Assembly: GCA_947259165.1 (NCBI GenBank)
Contig: CAMYKY010000053.1
Span: 1 to 36,943, forward strand
Length of the DNA: 36,943 nucleotides
From: an uncultured Acidobacteriota bacterium
GTDB lineage: Bacteria; Acidobacteriota; Vicinamibacteria; Marinacidobacterales; SMYC01
Direction: 5' to 3'
The position numbers and the translations under genes are program-made. Positions 7,077 to 15,185 of this stretch are shown one piece after another (within the stretch, counting starts at the first letter, position 1; the number at the start of each line of letters is the position of its first letter). A model generated the notes under the pieces. It was not told the origin of the DNA and made no database searches. It was given only the letters and a program-made list of their open reading frames with translations.

Positions 7077-9974
7077 CTACTGCGGCTCGGGCGGCTTCTC
7101 CGTTTTCCAAATCAGGCGCAGTGCGTCGAGCCGAAGACTCGCCGAGCCGATCGCACGGTCGAGCTCTTCTGTTTCCGCACGAAGACGCTCGATCTCCTCC
7201 GGTCGAACGTGATCATTGACCTCAGCGAGCGCTTCGACTCGCCGTAGCTCCTTCTCCATCACCTCTCGCATGGCGCTGCGACTCGAGCGAATGCGCTCGG
7301 GTCGCTGGCTCTCAGCAAGCCCGCGGGCTTTGCCGATCATCTTCGGCAACAGCTCATCCTGCCAACTGCGGTCGGTAAAGCGCAAGACTTGACGCCCATC
7401 CTGAAGCTTTTTTGCGAGCGCTTTGCCTCCAAACGACGCGGTGACGTCCTGCAGACGTTGATCGACGACGATGCGAAGCGGCGTCGGGGGCAGGAATCGG
7501 TCCACGTAGAGCTCGGGTGGCGCCACGACGTCGAGCACGAACAAGGTTTCGAGCAGGAGCGCATCCGGGCCCGGCATCTTGAGGAAAGCGACGGTGCTGT
7601 TGCCCTGCTCGGAGCTCGTAAGAAGCTCCATCACCCCGGTTACGAGAGGATGGTCCCAGGTCAAAAAATCGAGCTCACCTTGTCGCGTCGCGGTATCGCG
7701 GTCCGAGGTCATCGCGACCTCGGCACCTCGAAAACCTGGAAGGTCGTCAACAATGAGCTGATTCCCTTTCCTGAAGACGAACGTGCGCGGCGAGACTTCT
7801 TCGAGCTCGACTCCGAGTTGATCCAACGCGTCGTGGACGTAGTGGTCGAGTCCCTCGTCGTTATCGGCGTCACGAATGGCTTCAATGAGAGCACGCGCGG
7901 ACTCGGCTCGGAACGAACCGAGCTCCAATAAACGATCCCGCCCTTTTGCGAGTTTTCGGGTCACGTCGTCCCGAAAGGCCCGCGTTTTCTCCAGAAGCAG
8001 CGCGACGTCACCCGGCAATGGCCTCGAGGGATGGGACTTCGACGACTCGCTCGGCTCGAGCGCGAGCTCACGCGCGAGCTCGGCAAGCTCGTCGAAGTAG
8101 GCACCACTCGGAAGACTCTTTTCGAACGCATCGAGACCTTCGTGGTACCAGAGATACAAGATCTCCTGCGGACTGCCCGTCAGGTACGGAACGTGAATCT
8201 CGACGGTGTGTTCCTGCCCGATCCGGTAGAGGCGACCGATTCGTTGTTCTAGCAACTCGGCGCTGAGTGGCAGATCGAAGAGAACGAGATGATGAGCGAA
8301 CTGGAAGTTGCGCCCTTCGCTTCCGATCTCCGAGCAGATGAGGGCCTGGCCGCCGTCGGCGGCGTCATCCGCGAACCACGCGGCGTTGCGGTCTCGCTGC
8401 AGGAGTGACAGATCTTCGTGGAACAGACCCACCTTAATGCGAGTTTTTGCACGCACCGCCTCATGGAGAGCCGCCGCTTTTTCCTTGAACCGGCACAACA
8501 CCAGAACTTTTTCGGGAGCGAGCTGCTTCAACAGATCGATCAACCACGCGGCGCGAGGATCATCGGCGTAGTCGTAAGCTAGAGGGGTGTCGGTCTCACG
8601 AGTATCGGTCAGAAACTCGCAGGCCAACTGTTGGCCAAGCTGGGCCCGATCGGATGGCCATTCGAGCTCGATGCCATGCGCGCGCCGCTCCGGGACCCGG
8701 TCGAGAACGTTGCGAGCGTTTCGAAACACAACGCGCCCTGGGCCGTGTTGATCGAGAAGCTCCTCGATGAGTCGTCGCCGCACGGCTGGTTCACCGAACG
8801 CCATGGATTGCACTCTTGCTCGAAGCGATGTGGCGCGGGCGGGAAGATGCTCGGCAAGCTCTCGAGCCTTCTCCTCGGTCAACGCGTCGCCGTCGAGCAG
8901 AGCGGAGGCGATCGAAGCGACCTTCCGGTAGTGCTGAGCCTCGGCTTGGTACCGTTCGTAGCTCGGGTATCGAGCCGCGTCGAGCAAACGAAGCCGCGCG
9001 AAATGGCTAGCCTCGCCGAGCTGCTCGGGAGTGGCAGTGAGCAACAAAAGCCCGGGCGCGGACCGAGATAGAGCATCGACGAGCTCATAAGCGGGCGAGT
9101 CCGCTTCGAGATGGTGGGCCTCATCGACGACGACCATGTCCCAGGACGCGTCGCGAATTTCAGCCGCGCGCCGCGGGTTGTGTGCCACCCAATCGATGCT
9201 GACGATGGTCGTCTGGGTCGAAAGGAACGGGTTGGTGGCTTCGTCGGCCTCGTAGGGCTCGTCGGGGTCGACCGAGTGGACGGCCTCGCAGTACGAATCG
9301 TTCACGATGGTGAACGAGATATGGAACCGACGGAACATCTCCACGAACCACTGATGCACGAGCGGCTCGGGTACGAGCACGAGCACACGAGAGATCTGGC
9401 CACTGCGCAACAAACGGTGCATCACCAACCCGGCCTCGATCGTCTTGCCGAGGCCCACTTCATCGGCAAGCAGCGCCCGGGGAATGGGCCGGCTGGCAAT
9501 CTCGCGACTAATGTAGAGCTGGTGCGGGATGAGCTCGATGCGAGCGCCGAGAAAACCGCGCACTGGCGATTTCCGCGTTTGGTACTGGTGCATCAACGTG
9601 CGCCGACGCAGATCGAAGCTCCGGGATTCATCCCAGAGTCCAGCGAGCAACCGCTCCTCCGGCTTGCTGAAGCGGAGCGTCCCTGCGAGCTCCGTCTCGG
9701 CTAACCGCTTCCCACCGCCGCGGTAGACCAAAAGCCCCTCTTGTTCCTCGATGCCCTCGACTCGAAACTTGAACCCTTCGCCATCCTCGACCTCGTCGCC
9801 GACCCGAAAGGCCACGCGCTTGATCGGGGCGGAGCTCGAAGCGTACTGCCTCACGGTGTTACTCGCGGGAAACTGAACCAACACCCGTCGGTTAGCAATC
9901 TGCGCAACCCGACCCAGCCCCAGCTCCGGCTCCGCCTCGCTGACGAAGCGCTGACCGAGAACAAACGACGACAT
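7077..9974 (-). CDS. rapA: RNA polymerase-associated SWI2/SNF2 ATPase RapA (HepA)
   Basis: RapA binds RNA polymerase and uses ATP to recycle stalled or post-termination polymerase. At 965 residues it matches the length of the E. coli protein (968). The N-terminal beta-barrel region (FVLGQRFVSEAEPELGLGRV) is RapA-like, and the Snf2 core follows: Walker A DEVGLGKT at 171-178, DEAH at 284-287, motif III LLLLTATPEQ, helicase-C motifs VLCRFKEKA and SEIGSEGRNFQF, and motif VI QRIGRLYRIGQ. A long C-terminal region without known motifs follows, ending in a charged coiled-coil-like tail (RPEEIERLRAETEELDRAI). It heads an operon with a tiny membrane protein and a DUF3592 protein, an unusual setting for a transcription factor. 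A general SNF2 helicase is the alternative reading, but length and N-terminus favour RapA. Confidence 0.85.
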   Translation of the reverse strand: MSSFVLGQRFVSEAEPELGLGRVAQIANRRVLVQFPASNTVRQYASSSAPIKRVAFRVGDEVEDGEGFKFRVEGIEEQEGLLVYRGGGKRLAETELAGTLRFSKPEERLLAGLWDESRSFDLRRRTLMHQYQTRKSPVRGFLGARIELIPHQLYISREIASRPIPRALLADEVGLGKTIEAGLVMHRLLRSGQISRVLVLVPEPLVHQWFVEMFRRFHISFTIVNDSYCEAVHSVDPDEPYEADEATNPFLSTQTTIVSIDWVAHNPRRAAEIRDASWDMVVVDEAHHLEADSPAYELVDALSRSAPGLLLLTATPEQLGEASHFARLRLLDAARYPSYERYQAEAQHYRKVASIASALLDGDALTEEKARELAEHLPARATSLRARVQSMAFGEPAVRRRLIEELLDQHGPGRVVFRNARNVLDRVPERRAHGIELEWPSDRAQLGQQLACEFLTDTRETDTPLAYDYADDPRAAWLIDLLKQLAPEKVLVLCRFKEKAAALHEAVRAKTRIKVGLFHEDLSLLQRDRNAAWFADDAADGGQALICSEIGSEGRNFQFAHHLVLFDLPLSAELLEQRIGRLYRIGQEHTVEIHVPYLTGSPQEILYLWYHEGLDAFEKSLPSGAYFDELAELARELALEPSESSKSHPSRPLPGDVALLLEKTRAFRDDVTRKLAKGRDRLLELGSFRAESARALIEAIRDADNDEGLDHYVHDALDQLGVELEEVSPRTFVFRKGNQLIVDDLPGFRGAEVAMTSDRDTATRQGELDFLTWDHPLVTGVMELLTSSEQGNSTVAFLKMPGPDALLLETLFVLDVVAPPELYVDRFLPPTPLRIVVDQRLQDVTASFGGKALAKKLQDGRQVLRFTDRSWQDELLPKMIGKARGLAESQRPERIRSSRSAMREVMEKELRRVEALAEVNDHVRPEEIERLRAETEELDRAIGSASLRLDALRLIWKTEKPPEPQ

Positions 9975-10078
9975 AGCGCTATCTTACCGCCAAACCCCAA
10001 CCGCTTTTTCACCACGGAGGCAAACCCATACTTCCGCTGGCTTGCGGGTTTCGGTATTCTGTTTGCAGACACCTCACT

Positions 10079-11422
10079 ATGCGTCCATTTTCGTTGCTTC
10101 TTGGTTCAACGGCTTTTCTGAGCGCCCTCGTGGGGGTGGCTTGTCAGCCGGAGATCGTGCCGGAGCCTTATGTGCCTACGGGTGCGCACGACGCTTACCG
10201 TCACGCGCTCGTGGAGTCGGGGCTCCGCGAGACGGCTTTGGGTCGCGATTGGGAAAAGGTGGGCGACGCGGCGCTTCGCTCGCCCGTCAACATCGACGCG
10301 CCGTTCAGGGAGACGGTGTACGTTGATTCGACCCGGGCGTTTGCGGCGAGCTACCGCTTCGCGGTGGTTCGCGGTCAACGGACCGAAATCCAGCTCTCGC
10401 TCGAGCCCACCTCCGATTGGCGGATCTACCTCGACCTGTTCCGCGAACCCGATGAGCCGGCTGAGCCGCCCGTGCACGTTGCGAGCGGCGGGGAGGGAGA
10501 CCTCCGCCTCGCGTTCGAGCCGCGCGAGGACGGCCGGTATCTGCTACGACTCCACTCAGAGCTGCTACGTGGTGGCAGCTGCACTCTAGAGATTCGAAAC
10601 GTCGCCTCGCTCGACTTTCCGGTCGCCGGGCATGATACCAGCTCGATCGGCTCGACGTTCGGAGCTGAGCGCGAAGCCGGTCGTCGGGAGCACCACGGCG
10701 TCGACATCTTCGCAAGGCGGCACACTGACGTGCTCGCGACGTCGAACGCTCGGGTCCGGCGCGTCGATGAGTGGAAGCTCGGGGGCAACATCATCTGGCT
10801 CGAGGATCCTGAACGCGGACTTCGCATCTATTTCGCTCACCTACAGACGCAAGACGTCGAAGAAGGGGTCTGGGTCAACGCGGGAGACCGAATCGGCACG
10901 GTCGGCAACAGCGGCAACGCGCGCACGACGCCGCCCCATTTGCACTTCGGGGTGTATGTTCGCGGCGAGGGTCCCATCGATCCGTTCCCATTCTTGCAGC
11001 AGCCGACACGAAAACCTCGTGACATCCGCGTGAAGCTCGACCCTCTTGGAGGGTGGCTCCGGACGAAACAAGACAAAGTGGCGCTTCGCCCCCAACCGGG
11101 TGGCGAGCCCACGCTAGGGGAAATTGAGAAACATACCGCGCTGTACGTCGCTGGCGGCTCGAGTCGAAGCTACCGTGTGGTCCTGCCGAACGGACTCATC
11201 GGCTATGTTGCGGAAAGCGAGACCGAACCCTTGAGTAAGTCCGTCGACACGCTCTCCGTCGTGGAAACGGCACCAGTGCTCGATCGACCTGCGTCGGACG
11301 GAGCGGTGATGGAACGGATCGATGCCGGCGCGACGCTCGACGTCCTGGCAAGGTACGCGAGCTACGTCTGGGTTGATTCCGACTTGCCCCGACCCGCGTG
11401 GATCCAGACCTCCAGTCCCTAG
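10079..11422 (+). CDS. M23 (LytM) peptidase-domain lipoprotein with C-terminal SH3-like repeats
   Basis: A 447-residue lipoprotein. The signal ends in a lipobox-like LVGVAC with Cys22 as the lipidation site. A beta-sandwich (about 70-175) precedes the M23 domain. The M23 zinc motifs are H205-x3-D209 (HHGVD) and HLH at 287-289, with H254 in YFAHLQ as the further conserved His, so it looks catalytically intact. Two bacterial SH3-like segments follow (about 325-385 and 390-445; text such as VALRPQPGG and VLDRPASDG). The likely role is cell-wall peptidoglycan hydrolysis or its regulation in the periplasm. Its TAG stop (11420-11422) lies in the first bases of a 99-bp repeat, so the present C-terminus may have been set by insertion of that repeat. 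Confidence 0.88.
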   Translation: MRPFSLLLGSTAFLSALVGVACQPEIVPEPYVPTGAHDAYRHALVESGLRETALGRDWEKVGDAALRSPVNIDAPFRETVYVDSTRAFAASYRFAVVRGQRTEIQLSLEPTSDWRIYLDLFREPDEPAEPPVHVASGGEGDLRLAFEPREDGRYLLRLHSELLRGGSCTLEIRNVASLDFPVAGHDTSSIGSTFGAEREAGRREHHGVDIFARRHTDVLATSNARVRRVDEWKLGGNIIWLEDPERGLRIYFAHLQTQDVEEGVWVNAGDRIGTVGNSGNARTTPPHLHFGVYVRGEGPIDPFPFLQQPTRKPRDIRVKLDPLGGWLRTKQDKVALRPQPGGEPTLGEIEKHTALYVAGGSSRSYRVVLPNGLIGYVAESETEPLSKSVDTLSVVETAPVLDRPASDGAVMERIDAGATLDVLARYASYVWVDSDLPRPAWIQTSSP

Positions 11423-11516
11423 TGCATGGACCCGCTGATCCTGTCGGTAAATTCCGACGTCATTTTTGGTGCTGACAAGGCGCTCCGACGAATTCATATC
11501 TAGATATTCGGAGGAG
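11418..11516 (+). repeat. 99-bp structured repeat, copy 1
   Basis: The 99 bases here match 36845-36943 with a single substitution (T at 11467, G in the other copy). The unit has two inverted repeats: GTCGG (11443-11447) with CCGAC (11454-11458) around a 6-base loop, and CTCCGA (11483-11488) with TCGGAG (11508-11513). The second encloses the perfect palindrome ATATCTAGATAT (11496-11507), so an RNA copy would fold as a long hairpin with a 7-base bulge. A GGAGGAG sequence closes the unit. It lies between the M23 lipoprotein, whose stop it provides, and the PATAN gene that starts at 11586. No coding frame is credible inside it. It may be a small mobile element or a conserved RNA leader. Confidence 0.9.
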
Positions 11517-11585
11517 GCCTGAGTCACAGCTGGCAGCGGAGTCCCCCCTTAAGCTGGTCAGACCAACCGGAGGTCGACCGAAGTT

Positions 11586-13040
11586 ATGACAAGTGTAGCC
11601 ACAGAGCCGGGCTGGATGGGCGCTTTCTCGCCTGTCGCCCTCACCAACGTATTGAAACGGGTCGCGAGCGAATCCTGCTCGGGCGAGCTTCAAGTCGTCA
11701 GCGGTAATTGGATCAAAACCATTCGCGTGGACGACGGCGCCATACGCTTTGCCAAAAGCAACATGCGCCAGGATCGTCTCGGCGAGAGCATGTTGGCGCA
11801 CGAGTGCATCTCGAGAAGCGACTACCGTCTCGCGAGCGAAAAGATGGCGGCGGACGGGTGCCGCTTTGGGGAGGCGCTCGTCGAAATGGGTTGCCTCGAT
11901 CGCAAAAAACTCCACCGGGAGCTCGGCGTCCAGGTCCAGCGAATCGTCCTGTCGCTGTTTCGAGTGCGCGACGGCCTCTACAGTTTCGAAGAAGCCGGCC
12001 CCAACGAGACCCCGCTTCCGTTCTCGCTGCCGGTGCCGCCCCTTCTGCTGAAAGGGCTCCGCAGGATCGACGACGGCCGGCTCATCCTCTCGGCGCTGCC
12101 TCCCGCGGACACGCTCGTCCGAATGGCGGAAAAGCCAACCTACAACCTCGATATCACCAAGCTCGCCGCGCTCGAACGGAGTGTTTTGGAAAAGGCCAGC
12201 GACGGCGCAACCATCGGCGACATTGTCCGTGACGGCTCGCACGAGCGTAGCAGCGCGCTGAGAGCTTGCTATACGCTTCTGAGTCTCGGCCTCCTCGAGG
12301 TCGAGGCGCCTCAACCGAGCGAGGCGAGCGAGGCGATACGCGAGCTGATCGAGTCGCAATTCGAACGACTCGAGTCGACGAGCGAAGAGGACATGCTCGG
12401 CGTCACCCGGGAGACGCCGGAGGAGCCGCTGCGCGAAGCGTATGCGAGTCTGTGCGGTGAGTGGGCCAACGTGCGCGAGGAGACGGACGACGACACCCTG
12501 ATCGAAAAGATCGACGCAATCGAGTTCAGGCTCGCTGCCGCCTACCATCAACTTCTCGTGGAGCGAAATCGCGTGAGCGAAACCGTGGCCGCGGAGCCCC
12601 TCGACGAGCCCACGGAACAAAGCGAAGGTGACGACGCCTCGCGCCACGCTCGGGTCGAACAGCTCGAACGAGACTCCAAGCTCCACCTTCAAGTCAAAGA
12701 CTGGACCGGCGCAATCTCCCTGCTCCACGAGCTCGTCGCCCTCGCCCCGGAAAACGCCGAATATCAGTTGATGATGGGGCAAGCGATGCAATTCCATCCG
12801 ACGCTCAAATCGGCTGCTGAAGAGCACTTCGTCCAAGCGGTAACTCTAGCGCCCAACGACGCCCCCGCTCACGTGGGCCTGGGTCGCTACTACCAACGGG
12901 CCAAGAAACACGCACGCGCGAGCGCCGCGCTCGAGCGCGCCCTCGAGCTCGACCCGAGAAACGAAGACGCGAAGCGGTATCTCGAGGCAGGTCGCCAGCC
13001 GACACGGATGAGCCGACTGTTCAAGAAGATCTTCCGCTAG
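11586..13040 (+). CDS. PATAN (DUF4388) protein with degenerate J-like domain and TPRs
   Basis: This 484-residue cytosolic protein has three parts. Residues 12-160 form a PATAN/DUF4388 domain (FSPVALTNVLKRVASESCSGELQVV, GAIRFAKSN, GEALVEMGCL, YSFEEAGP), common in Myxococcota and cyanobacterial two-component and gliding pathways. Residues 262-325 resemble a J-domain (LGVTRETPEEPLREAYASLCGEW ... RLAAAYHQL) but lack the HPD tripeptide, so it should not stimulate DnaK. Residues 362-465 are TPR repeats. The C-terminus is basic (MSRLFKKIFR). The role is probably as an adaptor in a signalling or motility-type complex; the partner is unknown. A GGAGG lies 13 bases before the ATG, a long spacing. It follows the 99-bp repeat by 69 bp and faces the DCC gene with an 8-bp gap. 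Confidence 0.8.
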   Translation: MTSVATEPGWMGAFSPVALTNVLKRVASESCSGELQVVSGNWIKTIRVDDGAIRFAKSNMRQDRLGESMLAHECISRSDYRLASEKMAADGCRFGEALVEMGCLDRKKLHRELGVQVQRIVLSLFRVRDGLYSFEEAGPNETPLPFSLPVPPLLLKGLRRIDDGRLILSALPPADTLVRMAEKPTYNLDITKLAALERSVLEKASDGATIGDIVRDGSHERSSALRACYTLLSLGLLEVEAPQPSEASEAIRELIESQFERLESTSEEDMLGVTRETPEEPLREAYASLCGEWANVREETDDDTLIEKIDAIEFRLAAAYHQLLVERNRVSETVAAEPLDEPTEQSEGDDASRHARVEQLERDSKLHLQVKDWTGAISLLHELVALAPENAEYQLMMGQAMQFHPTLKSAAEEHFVQAVTLAPNDAPAHVGLGRYYQRAKKHARASAALERALELDPRNEDAKRYLEAGRQPTRMSRLFKKIFR

Positions 13041-13048
13041 GGACCCTT

Positions 13049-13456
13049 CTAGGGAAGAAATCGGGCGGCGTCGGTTGTCCCCGGCAAACGGCAGGCGTCG
13101 TGCTTGCCGAACCAGCGGTATCGGTGCTTCGCGATGACGCTGTACACGCCGTCGCGCAGGACGCGTGGGACGAACCGCGACCAAGAAAGCACCGCCCAGG
13201 CGCCCCCAAGATCCCGCAAAATCTCGACCGCGGCGCCCGAGCGCTCGTAAACCCGTTCGTCGTCACCTCCCATTCCTCGGACATAGAGGACCGTCGATAA
13301 GTCTGGGTCGAGGTCCGGATGGCGCGACAATACGGCGCGTGCGGTCTCGCCTTGAAGCGGCGCGTAGTGAAGACGTTTCTGGAGGTCGACGCTCAGGAGC
13401 CATCGCACCGACGCGTCGCAAAGTGCGCACACACCATCAAAAAGCACGACCCGCAT
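13049..13456 (-). CDS. DCC-family thiol-disulfide oxidoreductase-like protein (YuxK type)
   Basis: A 135-residue protein of the DUF393/DCC family. The signature is the opening MRVVLFDGVCALCDASVRWLL, with the CxxC at Cys10 and Cys13 in the DxxCxxC context, and a later YSVIAKHRYRWFGKHDACRLP tail typical of the family. It is predicted to be a thiol-disulfide redox protein. I chose the ATG at 13456 because the family homology begins at its first residue; the open frame extends to 13591 but overlaps the gene upstream. It begins 10 bp after the stop of the small anchored protein on the same strand, so the pair is probably an operon. Confidence 0.85.
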   Translation of the reverse strand: MRVVLFDGVCALCDASVRWLLSVDLQKRLHYAPLQGETARAVLSRHPDLDPDLSTVLYVRGMGGDDERVYERSGAAVEILRDLGGAWAVLSWSRFVPRVLRDGVYSVIAKHRYRWFGKHDACRLPGTTDAARFLP

Positions 13457-13466
13457 CGACGCCAAG

Positions 13467-13925
13467 CTACTGCCCGGCAATGCCGCGGTCGACGCGAACA
13501 ATCGTCCACGCAGATCGTTCTCGTTGCAGACGTGCGACCACGAGCTCCGGCTGGAAAGGAGTTCCGAGGGCGATGATGCGATCCTCGCCACGCACCGCTA
13601 CCACCACGAGCTCGAACCGCGCCGTGGCCTCTTCACCCTCCACCTCCACCTCCACTGCTTGGACGGTCACGTTCAGTCGATCGACGCGGCTAAACGCGTC
13701 TTCGACACGTTCGGAAAACGCGAGCCGGTCACCGTGCAGGTAATCCGAGTAGTCCGCGGCGAAATAGGAGAGAAACGTCGCCGCGTCCACGTTTTCGGCG
13801 GCGGCGGCAGCGGACTTGATCGCCCGCTCTACCCGAGCCTGAGGTGAGAGGAACCCTGTCCACGACGAGTAGAAAATCACGATCGCGGCCGCGCCGCCTA
13901 CGATCGCCCATCCCTTCTTGCCCAT
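13467..13925 (-). CDS. Small signal-anchored protein, possible NTF2-like fold
   Basis: A 152-residue protein with an N-terminal anchor (MGKKGWAIVGGAAAIVIFYSSW). The rest alternates an alpha-helical start (VERAIKSAAAAAENVDAATFLSYF) with beta strands (VDRLNVTVQAVEVEVEGEEATARFELVVVAVRG). This pattern resembles SnoaL/NTF2-like domains, but I cannot name a family with certainty. The ATG at 13925 is preferred over an upstream start at 14009 because the latter overlaps the divergent Nudix gene and lacks protein-like character. It stops 10 bp from the DCC gene downstream, and starts only 17 bp from the divergent Nudix start. Confidence 0.65.
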   Translation of the reverse strand: MGKKGWAIVGGAAAIVIFYSSWTGFLSPQARVERAIKSAAAAAENVDAATFLSYFAADYSDYLHGDRLAFSERVEDAFSRVDRLNVTVQAVEVEVEGEEATARFELVVVAVRGEDRIIALGTPFQPELVVARLQRERSAWTIVRVDRGIAGQ

Positions 13926-13931
13926 GAATTG

Positions 13932-13944
13932 ATTGTGACACAAT
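13932..13944. promoter_or_regulatory. Perfect 6-1-6 palindrome between divergent starts
   Basis: ATTGTG-A-CACAAT is a perfect inverted repeat sitting in the 17-bp gap between the two divergent start codons and touching the Nudix ATG (13943-13945). A dimeric repressor binding here could control both genes at once. This is inference; no regulator gene is nearby. Confidence 0.4.
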
Positions 13945-14464
13945 GACCCTCGTCGTGAAGAGCTTGAGGGACATCGATTGGGATAACTGGAAGCCCAAAG
14001 ATCCCGCAACCCTCGTGTTCGTTACCGAGGGCGAGCGGGTTCTTCTCATCCGCAAAAAGCGCGGGCTCGGTGCCGGAAAAATCAACGCTCCCGGCGGGCG
14101 CCTGGAGCCCGGAGAAACACCCCTCGAAGCCGCAATCAGAGAGACGCAGGAGGAGCTCCGCATCACGCCGAAGCAGCTATCGTACGCGGGCGAGAACCTC
14201 TTCCAATTCGTGGACGGCTACTCCATCCACGTCTATGTCTACGCCGCCACCGACTACGACGGCGAGCCCACGGAGACCGAAGAAGCATCCCCAATCTGGA
14301 CGGACACCAACGCCATTCCCTACGAGGAGATGTGGGAAGACGACCGCCTCTGGGTCCCCCTCGTTCTCGAAGGCGTGAGCTTCTTCGGCCGCTACCTGTT
14401 CGACGACGACGTCATGCTAGACCACGATCTCGAAGTCAACGTCTCTACTGGGGGAACGAGCTAG
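13943..14464 (+). CDS. MTH1-like Nudix hydrolase (oxidised purine dNTP diphosphatase)
   Basis: A 173-residue Nudix hydrolase that removes damaged or unwanted nucleotides. The Nudix box lies at 52-74 (GRLEPGETPLEAAIRETQEEL), with REtqEE present. Beyond the box the resemblance is to animal MTH1/NUDT1 rather than MutT: the lead-in RKKRGLGAGKINAPGG, and the distal IPYEEMWEDDRLWVPLVLEG matching the MTH1 region IPFKDMWPDD. W131, D133 and D134 occupy the positions of MTH1 residues W117, D119 and D120, which bind the 8-oxo-purine. Prediction: 8-oxo-dGTP or 2-OH-dATP hydrolysis. The ATG at 13943 has no clear ribosome-binding site; in-frame GTG (13955) and TTG (13964) codons are possible alternatives. 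The 3' end overlaps the convergent peroxidase remnant by 20 bp. Confidence 0.88.
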   Translation: MTLVVKSLRDIDWDNWKPKDPATLVFVTEGERVLLIRKKRGLGAGKINAPGGRLEPGETPLEAAIRETQEELRITPKQLSYAGENLFQFVDGYSIHVYVYAATDYDGEPTETEEASPIWTDTNAIPYEEMWEDDRLWVPLVLEGVSFFGRYLFDDDVMLDHDLEVNVSTGGTS

Positions 14465-15185
14465 GCGGCGAATCCCTATACCCTTCGCCCTCGAGAGACT
14501 CCATCATCGCAACGAGTGCATCCACTTCCTCATCCGTCAGGTTCAGAGGTTGCACTTTCGGGTCGAGATGAGGGTTGGCGTCGCCGCCCCGATCATAGAG
14601 CTCGACCACGTCTCGCAGCGTCGCGACCGACCCGTCGTGCATGTACGGGGCCCGTAGGGTCACTTCGCGGATGGTCGGCGTCTTGAACGCCCCGGTCTCG
14701 CTTTCGTCTTGCGTGATCGCGAAACGGCCCGGGTCCGCGAACGCACCACTGTCCGGGTCATAACCGACACCGAGGTTGTGGAAGAGCGTGTCGGTGAAGT
14801 TGTAGCCAAGGTGGCATTGGTTGCAGCCCGCCTTGTCGAAGAAGAGCTCGTCTCCAAGCTTCACTTGCTCCGAGACCGCGCTCTCGTCGCCGGCTTTCCA
14901 GCGATCGTAGGGTGAGTTGCCGCTCATCCGCGTCCGCTCGTAATCGGCGATCGCCTTGGCCACGCGATCGGTGGTCACCTCGGGCGAGCCGAACGCTTCC
15001 TCGAAGTACTTCGCGTAACCGTCGATGCCTCCGAGTGTGGCAATCATGTCGTCGTGGGTGTTGCCCATCTCGATTGGGTTTTCGACGGGACCGAGAGCCT
15101 GGTCCTCGAGAGACGCGGCGCGTCCATCCCAAAACGTATGCGGCAACAGGGCCCACGCCGCGAAGCCGAGGCCCGGCGCTCTAAC
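14445..15185 (-). pseudogene. 5'-truncated di-heme cytochrome c peroxidase (CcpA/MauG family)
   Basis: The C-terminal domain of a bacterial di-heme cytochrome c peroxidase is intact: HTFWDGRAASLEDQALGPV, the heme motif CNQCH, and the PYMHDGS axial-Met region. The family has a signal peptide and a first heme domain with its own CxxCH of roughly 100 or more residues before the FWDGRAAS segment; here none of it is present. In-frame homology reaches back to VRAPGLG at 15185 and is then stopped by a TGA at 15186-15188. Sequence beyond is AT-rich and non-coding. A translated remnant could start from a TTG near 15146 but would lack the signal peptide needed for heme attachment. I call it a pseudogene. 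Confidence 0.75.

Noticed and set aside
11460-12836. Long open frame on the minus strand (458 codons)
   Set aside because: It lies opposite the PATAN-TPR gene and part of the 99-bp repeat, has no recognisable domain or start signal, and has the Arg/Glu-rich text of an antisense frame in high-GC DNA.
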